Source: Microstegium vimineum (Eukaryota; Streptophyta; Magnoliopsida; Poales; Poaceae). From it: 64,000 nt of DNA. This document shows, in pieces, positions 41,973 to 53,647 of this stretch; the first letter of the stretch is position 1; every line of letters begins with the position of its first letter. The stretch is from positions 46,649,847-46,713,846 of the forward strand of contig CM039121.1 in assembly GCA_022036555.1 (NCBI GenBank), read 5' to 3'. The notes beneath the pieces were generated by a model. The model was not told where the DNA came from and searched no databases. It saw only the letters and a list, made by a program, of their open reading frames with translations. Both the position numbers and the translations under genes were made by a program.

Positions 41973-43066
41973 CTGAAGGAGAAAATAAATGCAGAAGCTT
42001 AGTACAGTAACTAAGACCCTTTTGCAACTTATAATACCCACCCAGCCAGCCCGCTCCAAAAAAAATTGAAATCAAAACAATGAAGCAGCTTGTCAACTTT
42101 AAAATGTTAGGTTCATTGATAATACTATGAACAATAACACTATGAAGAAACATGTGCTCAAAATCAGTACTGGATTGAACTGATTCTTTCTTTACATACG
42201 GATGTAAAAAGGCTCAAATCTATACAAAACTTGGTGTTGTGTTGCAAACTGGCAATCAACAAGCGACAACATAGGCAGCAAGTTCCTAGCAGCTGGCTAA
42301 GATTGGCAGAAAAGGCGCAGAAAAAAAACGTAACAGAAAGCAACCAAACCAATATGGCAAAAGATGTATAAGTGGGCACATTCATACAAGGTTAGAAAGA
42401 AGAGAATTTGGAGTTTTGCTGCAGGAAAAAACTGAGTTAAGCTACAGATCGTAACAAGCCTCATCCAAAATCTGTGATGTCTGAATTTCCCTATGGAAAA
42501 AAAAAAACACAGAACATATGCATGGATGTTAGCTTAAATAGAACTGCAAAAAAAAAAAAAATCTGTGATGGTTCTGCGATGTGTGAGGAAGTATGTTGGA
42601 TAAACATTACTCGTAGACAACACATCGTTGACGAAGCAAAAATCCAAGAATAAACAACTCACGTTGGATGTAGAGTATAACTCAACTGGAACAGATCCGT
42701 GAGCAATTGCAACTATAACAGTGAGCAAATGAGTAAACAGACGACGCTTACATCGCGCAACTTGCCCTCGATGAATCACTAGCTAGTCGTGAGATGCGCC
42801 GCCGACCACCCCGCAGGCCGGCCGGAGTCGCCGCCCGCGAGACTAGCTAGCTTGTCGTCGCTGCCTGCCACCGGCCGACCGCGACTGCTCCTCCTGAGTC
42901 CTGACCGTATTGTGAAGGGCCAGAGCTGCCTGCCGTTGGCGGCCGGCCGGTGCTCGCACGGAGATGTTTCCTCGATCGCGCGAGGCGAAGGGGGGCTCTG
43001 AGATCGGACGGTTGGCACGTGCGGATCAGGGCTCGTCTCTATTCTAAGACCAAAATCCCAGCCTTA
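41973..43066 (-). other. 5' leader and upstream region of copy A
   Basis: The region matches about 53540-54530 of copy B. The part at 42780-43010 is GC-rich and probably holds the promoter and a non-coding first exon. The short open frames there are not conserved between the two copies, which argues against coding. Two A-runs lie at 42499 and 42549. The Harbinger element begins right after, at 43067. Confidence 0.5.
43064..43066. repeat. TTA target duplication, left (Harbinger)
   Basis: TTA before the first terminal base of the element, matched by TTA at 47430-47432. TTA/TAA is the target preferred by PIF/Harbinger transposases. Confidence 0.85.
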
Positions 43067-44085
43067 GACTGCCCACAGCGTTAGTAGTGCTCAAAAGAAA
43101 ATCTATAGTGCCATCTAGACCAAGCCAAACTCTGATATACTTTTACAGTGTGGACTTCGATGCTTTATTTGTGTGGACCCAAGCGTCAGACTCATCCTCT
43201 TCCTTTTCCTCTTTCTCGCGCGTAAGACTTTTCCAGACTCTGTGTCTCTTCCGTCTCCGCCCAAATCCCACCAAATCGATTTCTTTTTCTCCGCTAATCT
43301 GCCCGCAGAAACCAGGCAAATCGATCTCTCCATCTCCAAATCAAGGCCCTCCTCTAAATCCTGAATCCATAGCGCTTCTTCTTGGTGGATCTGGTCTCCA
43401 CTTCTCCTCGAAGGCTCACGGTCGTCTGAGCATCGTCCGACGAACTCCATCAGTCGTTGCCGCCGATGCGGCCGTCAGCAACGCCCCCGGCGTCGAGGGC
43501 ACGGATGCCACGGTGCGTGGGGAGAGGGGCGAAGCTAGCCACGGCACAGGGCCCGCCTCCAGGCACGTCGCCACAGGTCGAGGGAAAGTACGCGGGGGCG
43601 CATCCAACCACGGCGCAGGGACCGCCTCCAGGCACATGGCGAGGGGCGCCATAGTCGCGCCACCTGCCGCCAACCGCGTCGCGGGGATCAACTGCAGCGG
43701 CGCCAACTTTCGACGCTGCTTGGCCATGATCCGCAGTCAACCGAGCCCAGCTCCAGGTGTGTGCTGCATCTAACTAATCCTTTTCTTGGTGAGACAAAGT
43801 CTTTTTTACATACGATCTATGAATCTGATGATATTACAAATATGTAGTGCACATGTGTTGGAATGGGCTGATACTGAAAGTTTGAAATAAAAAATTTAGT
43901 AAACCTAATTGAATAAAAGAAGAAAAATTAAGTACACAAAATGGAATAAAAGAAGTACAATTTTATTTTTGATAAGATTCATGCATGATAATTTTAGTAC
44001 AACTAATGTCCATTGCAGCACGATAATACAAATATTACAATGAAAATTACATAATATACTAAGCTTAATTTTGTCCAAATCGCTG

Positions 44086-45411
44086 TCATATATACTCGAC
44101 CAAGTCCTCTTTTAGTTGACGATGCATATCTCGGTTCCTAATGTCTTCTTCGATCTCCAGTAGCGTTGAAAATCCATGAATAGGCCCGTGTCCAAATCCA
44201 GCCAATGTGGATGAAGAGCTGGGCTGGTCATATTCACTCTCATAGTTCTCATCATAGCAAACTGTAAAAGAATCCCTCTCATCCTCCACAATCATGTTAT
44301 GCAATATAATACATGCATACATGATTTCAGCAAGTGAATTCATTTGCCACATACGTGATGGGTTACGTATAATAGCAAAGCGAGCTTGCAAAACACCAAA
44401 TGCACGCTCCACATCTTTTCTGGCTCCCTCTTGATGCTTTGCATAGAGTCTGTCTTTCTCACACTGAGGCAACGGTATTGTTTTTACAAATGTTGCCCAC
44501 TCAGGATAAATGCCATCTGCTAAGTAATACCCTATGTTGTATTCAGTTCCATTAACTGTGAAATGAACTTCTGGGGCTCTTCCTTGAAGTACTTCAGTGA
44601 ACAAAGTTGACCGGTTTAAGACATTGATGTCATTGTTTGCCGGCAACACCAAAAAATGCATGTCATATCCAAAGGTCTTGTGAGGCAACAGCTTCTAGCA
44701 TGACACTAGGATATTTTATGTCGCCACGGGTATACTGCCCCCTCCATGCCTTTGGACAATTCCTCCATTGCCAATGCATGCAATCTAAACTTCTTAGCAT
44801 GCCAGGAAAACCACGAGCTTCACCTATATGAAGTAAACGTTGAATATCTTCTCTAGTTGGCCTCCTTAGGTATGTTTCACTAAAATTTACAATCACACCT
44901 TGATAGAATTTTTTCATGCACTCAATAACTGTGGTTTCACCTATTCTGAAATTTTCATCCCACATGTCGACAGGTGTACCATATGCTAACATGCGCATAG
45001 CAACTGTGCATTTGTGCAATGGTGAAAAGCCCATCTTCCCAAATGCATCATTTCTTTGACAGAAATAAGGTGACCAATTACTTAAGGTCTGTACAATGTG
45101 TAGAAATATGTGACGGGTTTCATACGGTACCTACACCGAAACTGGACATCATTGTACACTGGATTTTCTGAGAAATAGTCTGCAACCATCCTATCATTAA
45201 CAGCTTCACGATTTCTTTCTATGTCTTCTAGGAACATGAAGATGCTCATTGGACGTACCTCCTAGTTGAGCCTCAATCTGCCCTTAAAACTGTGCCTCAA
45301 TCTTAGCTTCCAATGGATCATTCATGAATTCCCAAAATAACTCTTGGATGTTAATCCTGTTTGTAGATTCTTTAGGAGAATTTTTTGCACGCTCTTGTGG
45401 ATTGGATGCCA
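44086..45411 (-). pseudogene. Harbinger DDE transposase, frameshifted
   Basis: Reads from about 45411 (MASNPQERAKN) to 44086. An in-frame TAA lies near 45287, frame changes occur near 45060-45250, and another frame change lies at about 44690 between the two longest pieces. The catalytic acids of the HARBI1-type nuclease can be found: Asp in GMLRSLDCMHW, Asp in NNDINVLNRS and Glu in RKDVERAFGVLQ. The family's helix-turn-helix region is at the N-terminal side (EDIQRLLHIGEARGFPG). This enzyme cuts and pastes the element together with ORF1. As written it cannot make an active protein. Confidence 0.85.
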
Positions 45412-45849
45412 TGCCCTATGCTTCTAGATGGGAGGTGTTTGCTGGTTTGTTGTGTGAATTGTTCTGAGAGCATGAACCTGTGCCTTCTATTTATAGGAAA
45501 AAGCTGGTCACAACAACTAGTTTTCCAACGGCTAGATTCCAATGACTACAATCCAAAACTACTGCAACAGCTAGATTCCAACACTAGAACTGGAACATGC
45601 AGCTTTTTACAACAGCTAGATTCCAATGGAATAAATTGTACACATGAGCTTTAAATATTTGTACTGTTGGTTGCTGCAATGTGCTTAATAAAAGTGCTAA
45701 ATAAATTATAAATTGACATAAAAGTACAATACATAAGCAACAAGATACATTATGGAAGATACATGATAAGCTACTTCTACAAATGCAGTAGACATATTTA
45801 AGGCTGCTTCTACAATTTAAATGAGTAATAAAGGTACAAACTGAGTTTC

Positions 45850-47157
45850 TCAAGGGAAAAGCTCCTTAGCTAGGTAATCCAACACTTGTTTATGTCTTCC
45901 CATGGCATCGTCATCATAACCTGAAGTATCCTTGTTAAATAGTTCTATATATGTTGCAAGTTTGTCTAACTTGTTCCTCTCCTTATTATTTTCAGCATTC
46001 TTGTCATCAGCTGCAGCTTGAGCTAATGCTGCTTCAGCCATCTTTTCAGCAGACATAGACTTTCGCAGTTGCAGTTCATTGAACTTCTGCATGCTTTCCT
46101 CGGTAAAAATACTTCCCTGTGGACATTTCTGTTTTCCTTTGCTGTTCTTCTCAGATTTGGCTGCATCTCTCCCTTGCGGTCGTTGGGATTCAACAACATC
46201 CACACCATCTGTGTCTTGAGCTGAAGAAGAGGTATAAGCACCGGATGAATTCAACTTAACCCTCTTATGCACTTCATGAACTGAGTAAGCTCTAGCCCAT
46301 TTAGGTTGATCCTTCAGTTGCGCCCACCAATGCTCCAATGGGAATGGTCGTTTCTTTTTCATAATTTGCTTCCACTTTGCACGAACCTTCTCCATAACTT
46401 GATCTTCAGATTCACCACTAGCATTTGTATTCTTCACATCATTGTAGAATCCATTGAACTTGTTAGTGATAGGCATATTCTTGTTCCAGTGTTCTTTGCA
46501 CTGCATTGATGTTCTTCTTTGCTGTTTAGGAGCATGCTTGTTGTATTCAGCTGCAATTTCTTTCCAAAAGCGATCTCGAGGCTTTCCATTGTCATCGATT
46601 GGATCATTTGAATTTTTGAGCCAGGCACTTGCTAGGCGTAGGTTGTCCTCTTCACGCCAAAGTTTGCGACCTCCTTGCTTGGCACCATCATCTGTGCTGC
46701 TCTCACTGTCTTCTTCAATGTGAATAGGTGTTGATTCCACTAGGGGGCCTCTGGACGCTGGAGAATATGAAGCAATGGGGCTGCTCTCATCACCCCTTGA
46801 GTTGTTGCCAGCACTAGGTCCAAAGAAGGCCATCGCTCCAATGGGAGATGCTGGACCACTGCCATGGTAAGCTCCATGGTTGGCTGATGGTGGGAAAGGA
46901 AAGTGCTGAAAACTTGGTGGTACTCCAAAAGGATTGGTGATATTTTGTGGGTAGGGACCATGTAAATTGGTGGTTGGATAGTTCATGGGGTAGTGTTGCT
47001 GTTGATGGAAGTTTTGGAAGTTTTGGTACTGCTGTGTGTTTGGATTTGCCCCTTCTAGGCTGATGTGTGAGTTGAGAAAACTTGAAAAACTAGAAGATGA
47101 AGAGTTGTCCATCTCTGAAGTTTTGCTTTGGATATAGGAATTTGTGTGTATGTTCAA
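45850..47157 (-). CDS. Harbinger ORF1: Myb/SANT-like DNA-binding protein
   Basis: 435 codons without a break. The better start is probably the second Met (MDNSSSSSFSS, at 47107-47109), since family members begin that way. The N-terminal third is Ser/Asn/Gln/Pro-rich. A Myb/SANT-like (trihelix) domain lies near 46470-46680 with the Trp pattern RKLWREEDNLRLASAW, DRFWKEIAAEY and CKEHWNKN. A Lys-rich, coiled C-terminal part follows (QKFNELQLRKSMSAEKM). In Pong/mPing, ORF1 binds the terminal repeats and brings in the transposase. It is expressed away from the right terminal repeat. Confidence 0.9.
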   Translation of the reverse strand: MNIHTNSYIQSKTSEMDNSSSSSFSSFLNSHISLEGANPNTQQYQNFQNFHQQQHYPMNYPTTNLHGPYPQNITNPFGVPPSFQHFPFPPSANHGAYHGSGPASPIGAMAFFGPSAGNNSRGDESSPIASYSPASRGPLVESTPIHIEEDSESSTDDGAKQGGRKLWREEDNLRLASAWLKNSNDPIDDNGKPRDRFWKEIAAEYNKHAPKQQRRTSMQCKEHWNKNMPITNKFNGFYNDVKNTNASGESEDQVMEKVRAKWKQIMKKKRPFPLEHWWAQLKDQPKWARAYSVHEVHKRVKLNSSGAYTSSSAQDTDGVDVVESQRPQGRDAAKSEKNSKGKQKCPQGSIFTEESMQKFNELQLRKSMSAEKMAEAALAQAAADDKNAENNKERNKLDKLATYIELFNKDTSGYDDDAMGRHKQVLDYLAKELFP

Positions 47158-47436
47158 TTAGTTCATCTGATGCCTATATATATGCAACAACAGCAACGGA
47201 TAGGAAGCAAACGGTCGGAACCAACGGCCGCATAGAATATAATATTTTAATTGTCCAGTACCAACGGCCGGCTGGGAAATCATTGTTTAATTTTTCAGCA
47301 TCGGGTAGTGTACATGACTCGGGTAGAAAAAATCTCAACTTGGCATCGGCAGCTGCAACGTTTGGCATCGATGCTGAAATACTCTCTTTCCTCTTCAAGC
47401 ATCGCAGAAAGGCAACGTTGTGGGCAGTCTTAATTA

Positions 47437-47769
47437 GGGCCTGTTTGATTCAAGGGACTAGGATTAGTGACTAAAACATGGACTAAATAGTAGTCCCTTA
47501 AGCTGTTTGGTTGAAGAGACTACAAGGGACTAAATATCATAGCAAAGACTACATTGCCCCTAATCAATGCAACAACGAGTGCATCCGGGAGCAATTATTG
47601 AGGGGTATAGAGTGTCCAAAGCTTCAATTAGTCTCAAATAGCAACCCCCTTGAGACTTCTATGTAGTAGTCACTAGTCCCTCTACTAGTCCAAGTGTTTG
47701 GTAAAATTGGGACTAATTTAGACTAATTAGTAGTCACTAGTCACTGGTCCCTCCAATCCAAACAGGGTC
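47437..47769. mobile_element. Tourist-like MITE
   Basis: 333 bases with inverted ends GGGCCTGTTTGATTC and, on the other strand, GACCCTGTTTGGATT, followed in both arms by GGGACTAG or GGGACCAG and TAGTGACTA words. It is flanked by TTA at 47434-47436 and 47770-47772. No coding capacity. It sits only 7 bases from the end of the Harbinger element. Confidence 0.9.
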
Positions 47770-47772
47770 TTA

Positions 47773-48446
47773 ATCATTCAGAGTCCGATCCATACTTCCT
47801 CCCTCTCAAATTAAAGACGTTTGACTTTTTTCCCTCAAGTTTGACCACTCGTATTATTAAAAATATTATACAAAATATTTTTTTGTCGTGGGCTGCTTTA
47901 TTAATAAAAAATCTTGACTTAAATTTAATTATTAACAAAAACCCTTTGTCGTTCAAGAATCAGGACTTCAAAAGGAGACCACATGGCCCTCAGCTGCGTG
48001 ACTAGATCTGACTCAAGTCATCGGGAGGGATACGTCCTCCCCGATGGCGTGACCCATGCAATACCTCGGTGTCAGTGTTGTCGCTGACCACACTCGAGAG
48101 TAGTCTGAACACGTTCAGACATCATCGCTTCCTCGACATGTCCAGGTTGTTTTAGGACCCGAGCAACCAGGTGTAGTTCGTGTCAAGAACATCTTCATTC
48201 TCTAGGCACGTCAGCTTCACGGCGCGCAGCAATGCAAGGCATACCGGGTGAGGAGTGAGCATCAAGGAGATGAGAAACGAGGCAACCATGCAGAAGAAAA
48301 ATAAAAAGACTAGCAGCGCCTTCCTCTTATCTACAAACTCACACAGGTCAACTTATCAGTTCTAGTGGTCGGGTTGAGAGATGGTCGGGGTGACGCCCAC
48401 GAGAAAGTCGTCGAGGTGCACGCGCTAGGAGCTAGGATAAGGTGTA
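47773..48446. other. Intergenic DNA, Harbinger side
   Basis: A Stowaway-like half element at about 47790-47945 (ACTTCCTCCCTCTCAAATTA then TTTGACCACTCGTATTATT) is followed by 500 bases of mixed composition with no supported gene. Confidence 0.5.
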
Positions 48447-48701
48447 CTCCCTCCGTACTCAAAAAGGTTATCGTTGGTTTTAGTTAAACATTGGGAATAT
48501 AAATCATGAATAACTTTTAAGTTGTTGAGTTTAAAAATGTAAAAATCATATCAATAGATTTGTCTTGAAAAATACTTTTATAAAAATATACATATATTAT
48601 ATTTTAATAAATGTTTTTCCAAAAAATAAGTAGTCAAAGTTACACTTTGGAGATCGTGTTATCATTTTCTAAAACAACAACATTTTTTAGTATGAAGGGA
48701 G
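48447..48701. mobile_element. Stowaway-like MITE
   Basis: 255 bases with ends CTCCCTCCGTACTCAAAAA and, on the other strand, CTCCCTTCATACTAAAAAA, flanked by TA at 48445-48446 and 48702-48703. The TA target and CTCCCTCCGT start are typical of Tc1/mariner-derived Stowaway elements in grasses. Confidence 0.85.
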
Positions 48702-49262
48702 TACGTAACAAGTAAACAAAATGAAGTGCATACTATCATTTTGCCTCAATATATCTAAACAAAAGGATGAAACATGCTTGCATGACAACTCATTTGGACC
48801 AAGAATTGGTAACCCTACTGCAAGCATATGGGAACTTTCTTACCGTACCAAGGACTAGCTGATTAGCACCAACAACACAACACAGTGCTCGTGATGTAAT
48901 CGTCTCTCAAGCCAACTTGTAAGTTGCAACAATCGAAGTATGATAACAGTCCAGTGACTACACCAAAGGTCTGTTAATTAGATACTAGCTAGCCCGATGA
49001 GCATAACAAGGTCCGATCCATGAGAGCCTGCTTGAACCAACTTGTAAGTTACAACAATCCAAGTCACACAAAAACCTAACAATAACAAAAGTCTAGCTTG
49101 CTTACATATCCTAGACAGGTATGCGTGTCAAATACTAGTAAGATATAAACAGCACGGCAACAAGACCAAATGTCTGTTAATTAGATACTAGCTAGCTGAG
49201 CAGAACAAGGTCAACTAGATACTCCAGCAGTGTGATGTCTAATTAAGACACCGCCCAATATG

Positions 49263-52200
49263 CTAGCCCAGATCATGAACACTCACATCAAGTACACCAT
49301 GATACCAATATGGCTCAGGCACCGGCCACCTGTCATACAATATGTTTTTATCCCAATGTAAGTTGGCTGTTGAATAAAACAGTCTAAACAAACAGAAAGA
49401 AGTGACAATGCGAAAACATAAAGAAATACCTGTTTTTCTGAATCCTCTTCTTTGTCCCACCACCAACATTGAGAGGCATAGGATGGTCATATCCACTGTC
49501 ATCAAACAAAAAAAAATCAAATTTCGTAAAATAAGTGTCATGCCTACTAGTTAGCATTGAGATGAAAATAATACCATTCTGATGGTAAAGAATTCACTCC
49601 TCTTAGAACTTCAACAATCTTTTGCCTTGGTAAGAAAGGAGTTACAGTGCTTCCATCGTAGAAGTTCATGCCAACAAAACTCCCATCAAAATTAATAAGC
49701 GGGCCTCCAATCCCAGCCTAGTTTTTTAAAAAAGGCCCAAGGTTACTGGAAAACTTGTAATTCCTGATAAAGTTCCGTACATGCAATATGATTACTAGTT
49801 ACCATATACAAGAACAGTAAGAGAGATTCACCACAGTACCTTCTTGATTTTACAAGAAGACAGCTGAACATCTTTGCAATCCAGTTTGCAACTCTTGTTT
49901 CCATGCTTCACTTCACCACTTGCGCCCATTAATAAACCAAATTTAGCATCACGCCCTATAGCTACAACCTTTTTAGATGAGTTTTGTGCACTTTCAAAGA
50001 TGTCGTCCGGACAAATAGCATTGAAATTCTTCTTGAGACTGACTATAGCAATGTTATACTCTAAATTATAAAATTCCAATGTCCCACCAGCACGTTGATT
50101 CGGTGGGAGAAACACCTCAATCTGCAATGAGAAAGTGAGCTCAGCAAACCATCATTAAACTTAAAAGACCAAAAGTAATGATAAGGAAAAGGAGCACCAA
50201 CCGTCAAGCTATTATCAATGCTATCCTTGTTACAACGATCTCTAACCAAACTGGCTGAAGTCAGGATGACAGTGTGCTTAGCTTTGCTTCCTTGCCACTT
50301 CATAAGCAAGCCTGTGCATGCAAAAAATCTCACATACCCTACAAATTATAAGTTTAATCATTAGTTAGTCAAGAAAAAATACTAGCACAGAAAAGTAAGG
50401 AGCACACAGCTGGAAAAATCACCATTGAATGAAGCAAGGGAGACAACACGACGGGATACATCTGTCACAACTTCTTTCGGAAGTTGATTCCAGACACGCT
50501 CCCCAGAGCCACCGGGTGTATGACCATATGGATACCCTTTCCAAGGAAGTAATTCACCAAAGCATTCTTCAAAATGATTAAGCAATTTCCCATTGACTAG
50601 TTAAAGAACGAAGATCAGAAGTGAACTACAAAAAGGCAAGGGAGACAACAACAATATCAAAAGGAAACACTTACATTCGAGCACAAGAGGTGGTGGAAAG
50701 GGATAGCCATGGGACTTTAACCTGCAAATAGTTTGCATAAACCCTGATGCAATGTTGAGATCATTATTAGTCCTCAGATGATATGTGTGATACTGGTAAA
50801 ATAGTATTCTGCGCACAATGGGACATATGCAATATTTTAGAAGATGGCTTGAAGTATTGTTCACACCTGAAGGAACTACGCTTGATACATGTTTAGGCAA
50901 CGTATATCCACGAAAGTGTAGCTTTTTGGGACTGCAATAAAATATAGTTGAGTTGTTATGACAAAAATAAAACACAGGAACTACACAGGGGAAAAAATCC
51001 AATCATACCAACACATGAATCAAATCTTGTCTTGTGAAAGAAATAAAGGTATGAAATAATGAATTCGAATCAGGCATAAATATTCAACAAAAGATGAGAG
51101 GATTGAGAATATCCATGTCGCAAATATAAGTTACATTGTCCATATTGATACAAAGAATTGTTTAATTCTTCCTAATTTAGACCAAAAAACATTAAGCATG
51201 GGCACACTAAGTTAGCATCATAAGATCTTGCAATGGTACTGGTTTCAATAGAGAGGGGTAAGAAGAACCAAATTATTTTCAATCCAAAGGCTACCATGTG
51301 AAAACTCCCAAGTTTCCAACGATGTTTGTAAAAATGGCTTACCTTAAACAGGAAGTGGATTAGGAGAGATGAGCAAATATGAATCAAGTTAACTGAAGAA
51401 AAAGTTCATAAATACTGTAAGTGTAGAAGACATACTTGAGTATCTGAAAATGCTTCAAGCGTTTGAAAAGTAAGTCCATTGATAGGAAGGTGCATCTCAA
51501 AATTGCATCACCAGGGTCATAAATATCTAAGTTTACCCCAAGAATTTTATTATCCTGTCCCAGAAGTGGCCCTCCAAGTACAGCCTAGAACAAAAAGCAA
51601 AGTGGTAGGTTTAGAAAAGATTTACTTCAATGCACACTGTGATCCTTTAGACCAGCAATCAATGTTATCTGATCGTCTGATTAATCGTCCTTACCGGTAC
51701 CTAGCACTCAATTAGGCTCTCCGACTCGATCAGAAATCTGATTGTCCGATTAATCGTCCACTAATCGTGATAAATCGTCCGATTAGGTGTCTGGACTGAT
51801 CAGCCCCAAATAGGCAGATGGGCTACTTCAGCTTAGTGGGCTATATTTGTTTGGCCCAGACGCATTATGGTTTCTCTTTTATACCTCTCCCCCACTCTTT
51901 CTCTCACCTCCTCAGTCCTCACTCCCACTCTCCAGTTGTCGGCTGCACTTGTAGCTGCTGAGCTGCATCTCTTCCCTGCCTCCATCCTCGATCACTCCCT
52001 CCTCCCTCCCTTCTAGTTCCAATCCAAGCTGCCCATCCATGCATCTTCCCAGCATGCTACTTCCTCCTCCCTCATGCAATCTGCAGGGTCACCAATTCTC
52101 TTCCCCACCTGCTGCAGGTCCAAGGGAGAACAAAGATGAACTCCTCTGAAGGTGAGTCATTAAATCGGCTTTGTTCTGCATCACAGGTAAGACTAACCAG

Positions 52201-53539
52201 AAATATAGTCTTGATGTTCGATGCCTACTATATAACTATATATTATATGGTATATATACCATACATATATAATATATAGTCCTGCTATATACATGATGAT
52301 AATATGGACGGTTAGACCGATAAGAGGTCTAATCATCCTATTATATGACAACATAAGGCAATTATGTGTTCCATGTTTTCCATCATGCCACAAAGTGACA
52401 AATAAATAAATGGACAATATACCTTAGAGATATCTTTACTATCAGAAACCCAGGTGTTTATGCGTTCAGAGTGTTTGAAGTAGCGTTTCGGATACAGAGA
52501 TCCACGCATGGCCATCAAACTGCCAGAGTTGAAGGCACGCCCAGCAGCTTGCACACTATCAGCAGAGAAAGGTATATCCGTAATATCCAGATCTATAGGA
52601 CGGACTCCTAGGAAGCCCAAGCATGTGACGATAGCAATGTCTTTATCATATAGTCCTAAGAACCCATCAGTAGCTGTATTATCAGGAAGGCGCACTGCAA
52701 CCTACAGAAATAAAAGCAGTGCACAAGCACAAGCTCAGGATGTTCACAGTTAGCTTGAATATACAAGAAAAAAACAAATGAACACAATGATTAGAGCACC
52801 AACCCTCAACTTATCATCTGTATTTCTATTCTCGTTGAATTGTCTAACCAAATATGCTGATGTCACAAATCTTGTTAGGCCTTGTCTAGTTCTTCCACGA
52901 GGAATAGGTATGCCCGAGCATGCAAATAACATCTTATCTCCTGAACAATATCATGATTTAAATGACAAGTGATGACTAAATGCAATTTAGGAAAATTGAA
53001 AAGTATAGCAGCACAATCACCATCAAACAAAGCGAGCGAGACGACAAAGGAAGACAAATCTTCAGTGTAATTAGCACTGATTGGTTAAGTTATTTGACCA
53101 GGTTTGACTATTTCACCAAATGACCTCTCCTCAAAAGCAACGTTTCAAACTTCTCTATCATCGCGAAAGTTTCGCCGAATCGTTGCACAGCAATAGCAGT
53201 TAGATTCTCCTCAAACTTACAAAACGCTCCATGAGCCGCTTGACCTGATCATTAATAAACATGATATATACACCACAACTGAATGAGTGCTTTGCTTTGC
53301 TAGAGAAATATGCGCCACAAAAGAAAGAACTAGCAAATTCAAATCAATTACTCACGTTCTCTCATCCTTTTTATGGTGCGGTTCCAGACTCTCTTGTTAC
53401 CAAAACATTCTTTGACCCCACTTGAAACTAGTGATGACTCACGTTGTTCCTTCTGTTTATTGCTCTCTGCTCCCTGCTCACACCTCTTGTGCAATCAGTA
53501 GTGGCAGTGCCCCCCTTGTTCCTCAGGGTCTTTGCAGTC
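49263..53539 (-). pseudogene. Two-domain HtrA/trypsin-like gene, copy B, degenerate
   Basis: Exon for exon a copy of 37362-41972, with high identity: for example 49843-50124 matches 37898-38184, 52436-52698 matches 40866-41144, and 52808-52940 matches the SAHL-motif exon (RFVTSAYLV here, so even the catalytic His is changed to Tyr). The last exon ends early at TAG 49263-49265 (DLG stop), 9 codons short of copy A. A one-base deletion in the first coding exon (near 53440) and a shift near 53165 break the 5' part. It keeps the GT donor (near 49430) that copy A has lost. Domain 2 lacks His, Asp and Ser as in copy A. An insertion lies in the intron at about 51660-52345. Confidence 0.7.
51660..52345 (-). 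mobile_element. Unclassified insertion in an intron of copy B
   Basis: About 690 bases between sequences that are continuous in copy A (after GACCAGCAAT, before AAGGCAATTATGTG). One side is full of GATTAATCGTCCGATTA-type words, as in the subterminal repeats of some hAT elements. The middle has a CT-rich promoter-like region with TTTTATACCTCTCC near 51877 and a short start exon, ATGAACTCCTCTGAAG followed by a GTGAGT donor, at about 52136. The right side is (TA)-rich. I could not fix the exact ends or a target duplication. It may be an internally deleted hAT element. The strand shown is that of the host gene. Confidence 0.5.
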
Positions 53540-53605
53540 CTGAAGCAGTAAAAAAATGCAAATGCTTAGTACAGTAACCAAGACCCTTTTGTAAGCTTAT
53601 AAATA

Positions 53606-53647
53606 CACCCCCCCCCCCCCCCCCCCCCCCCCCCCACACACACACCC
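53606..53647. repeat. Poly-C and (CA) run
   Basis: About 28 C residues followed by ACACACACACCCC in the 5' intron region of copy B. Copy A has a short CCCACCC stretch in its place (near 42040). Such a run is prone to slippage and to sequencing error. Confidence 0.85.

Larger units (their letters stand above)
43067..47429 (-). mobile_element. PIF/Harbinger (Pong-like) transposon
   Basis: A 4363-bp element with terminal inverted repeats GACTGCCCACAGCGTT (left) and GACTGCCCACAACGTT (right, other strand), flanked by TTA. It encodes a Myb/SANT-like protein (ORF1) followed by a DDE transposase (ORF2), both on the minus strand, the Pong layout. ORF1 looks intact, ORF2 is frameshifted, so it is a recently autonomous copy that now needs help. 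A plus-strand open frame at 43087-43773 covers the sub-terminal and GC-rich tail region; it has no family I recognise and I do not call it a gene. Confidence 0.9.

Noticed and set aside
42779..43018. Coding first exon of copy A
   Set aside because: The matching region of copy B (54152-54361) gives an unrelated peptide, so it behaves like a non-coding leader.
43087..43773. 228-codon plus-strand frame at the left end of the Harbinger element
   Set aside because: Starts at the terminal repeat, has no known domain, and the GC-rich end is low complexity.
53606..53647. Poly-C run as a functional site
   Set aside because: Lies in an intron region, is not conserved in copy A, and is a typical slippage or assembly problem.
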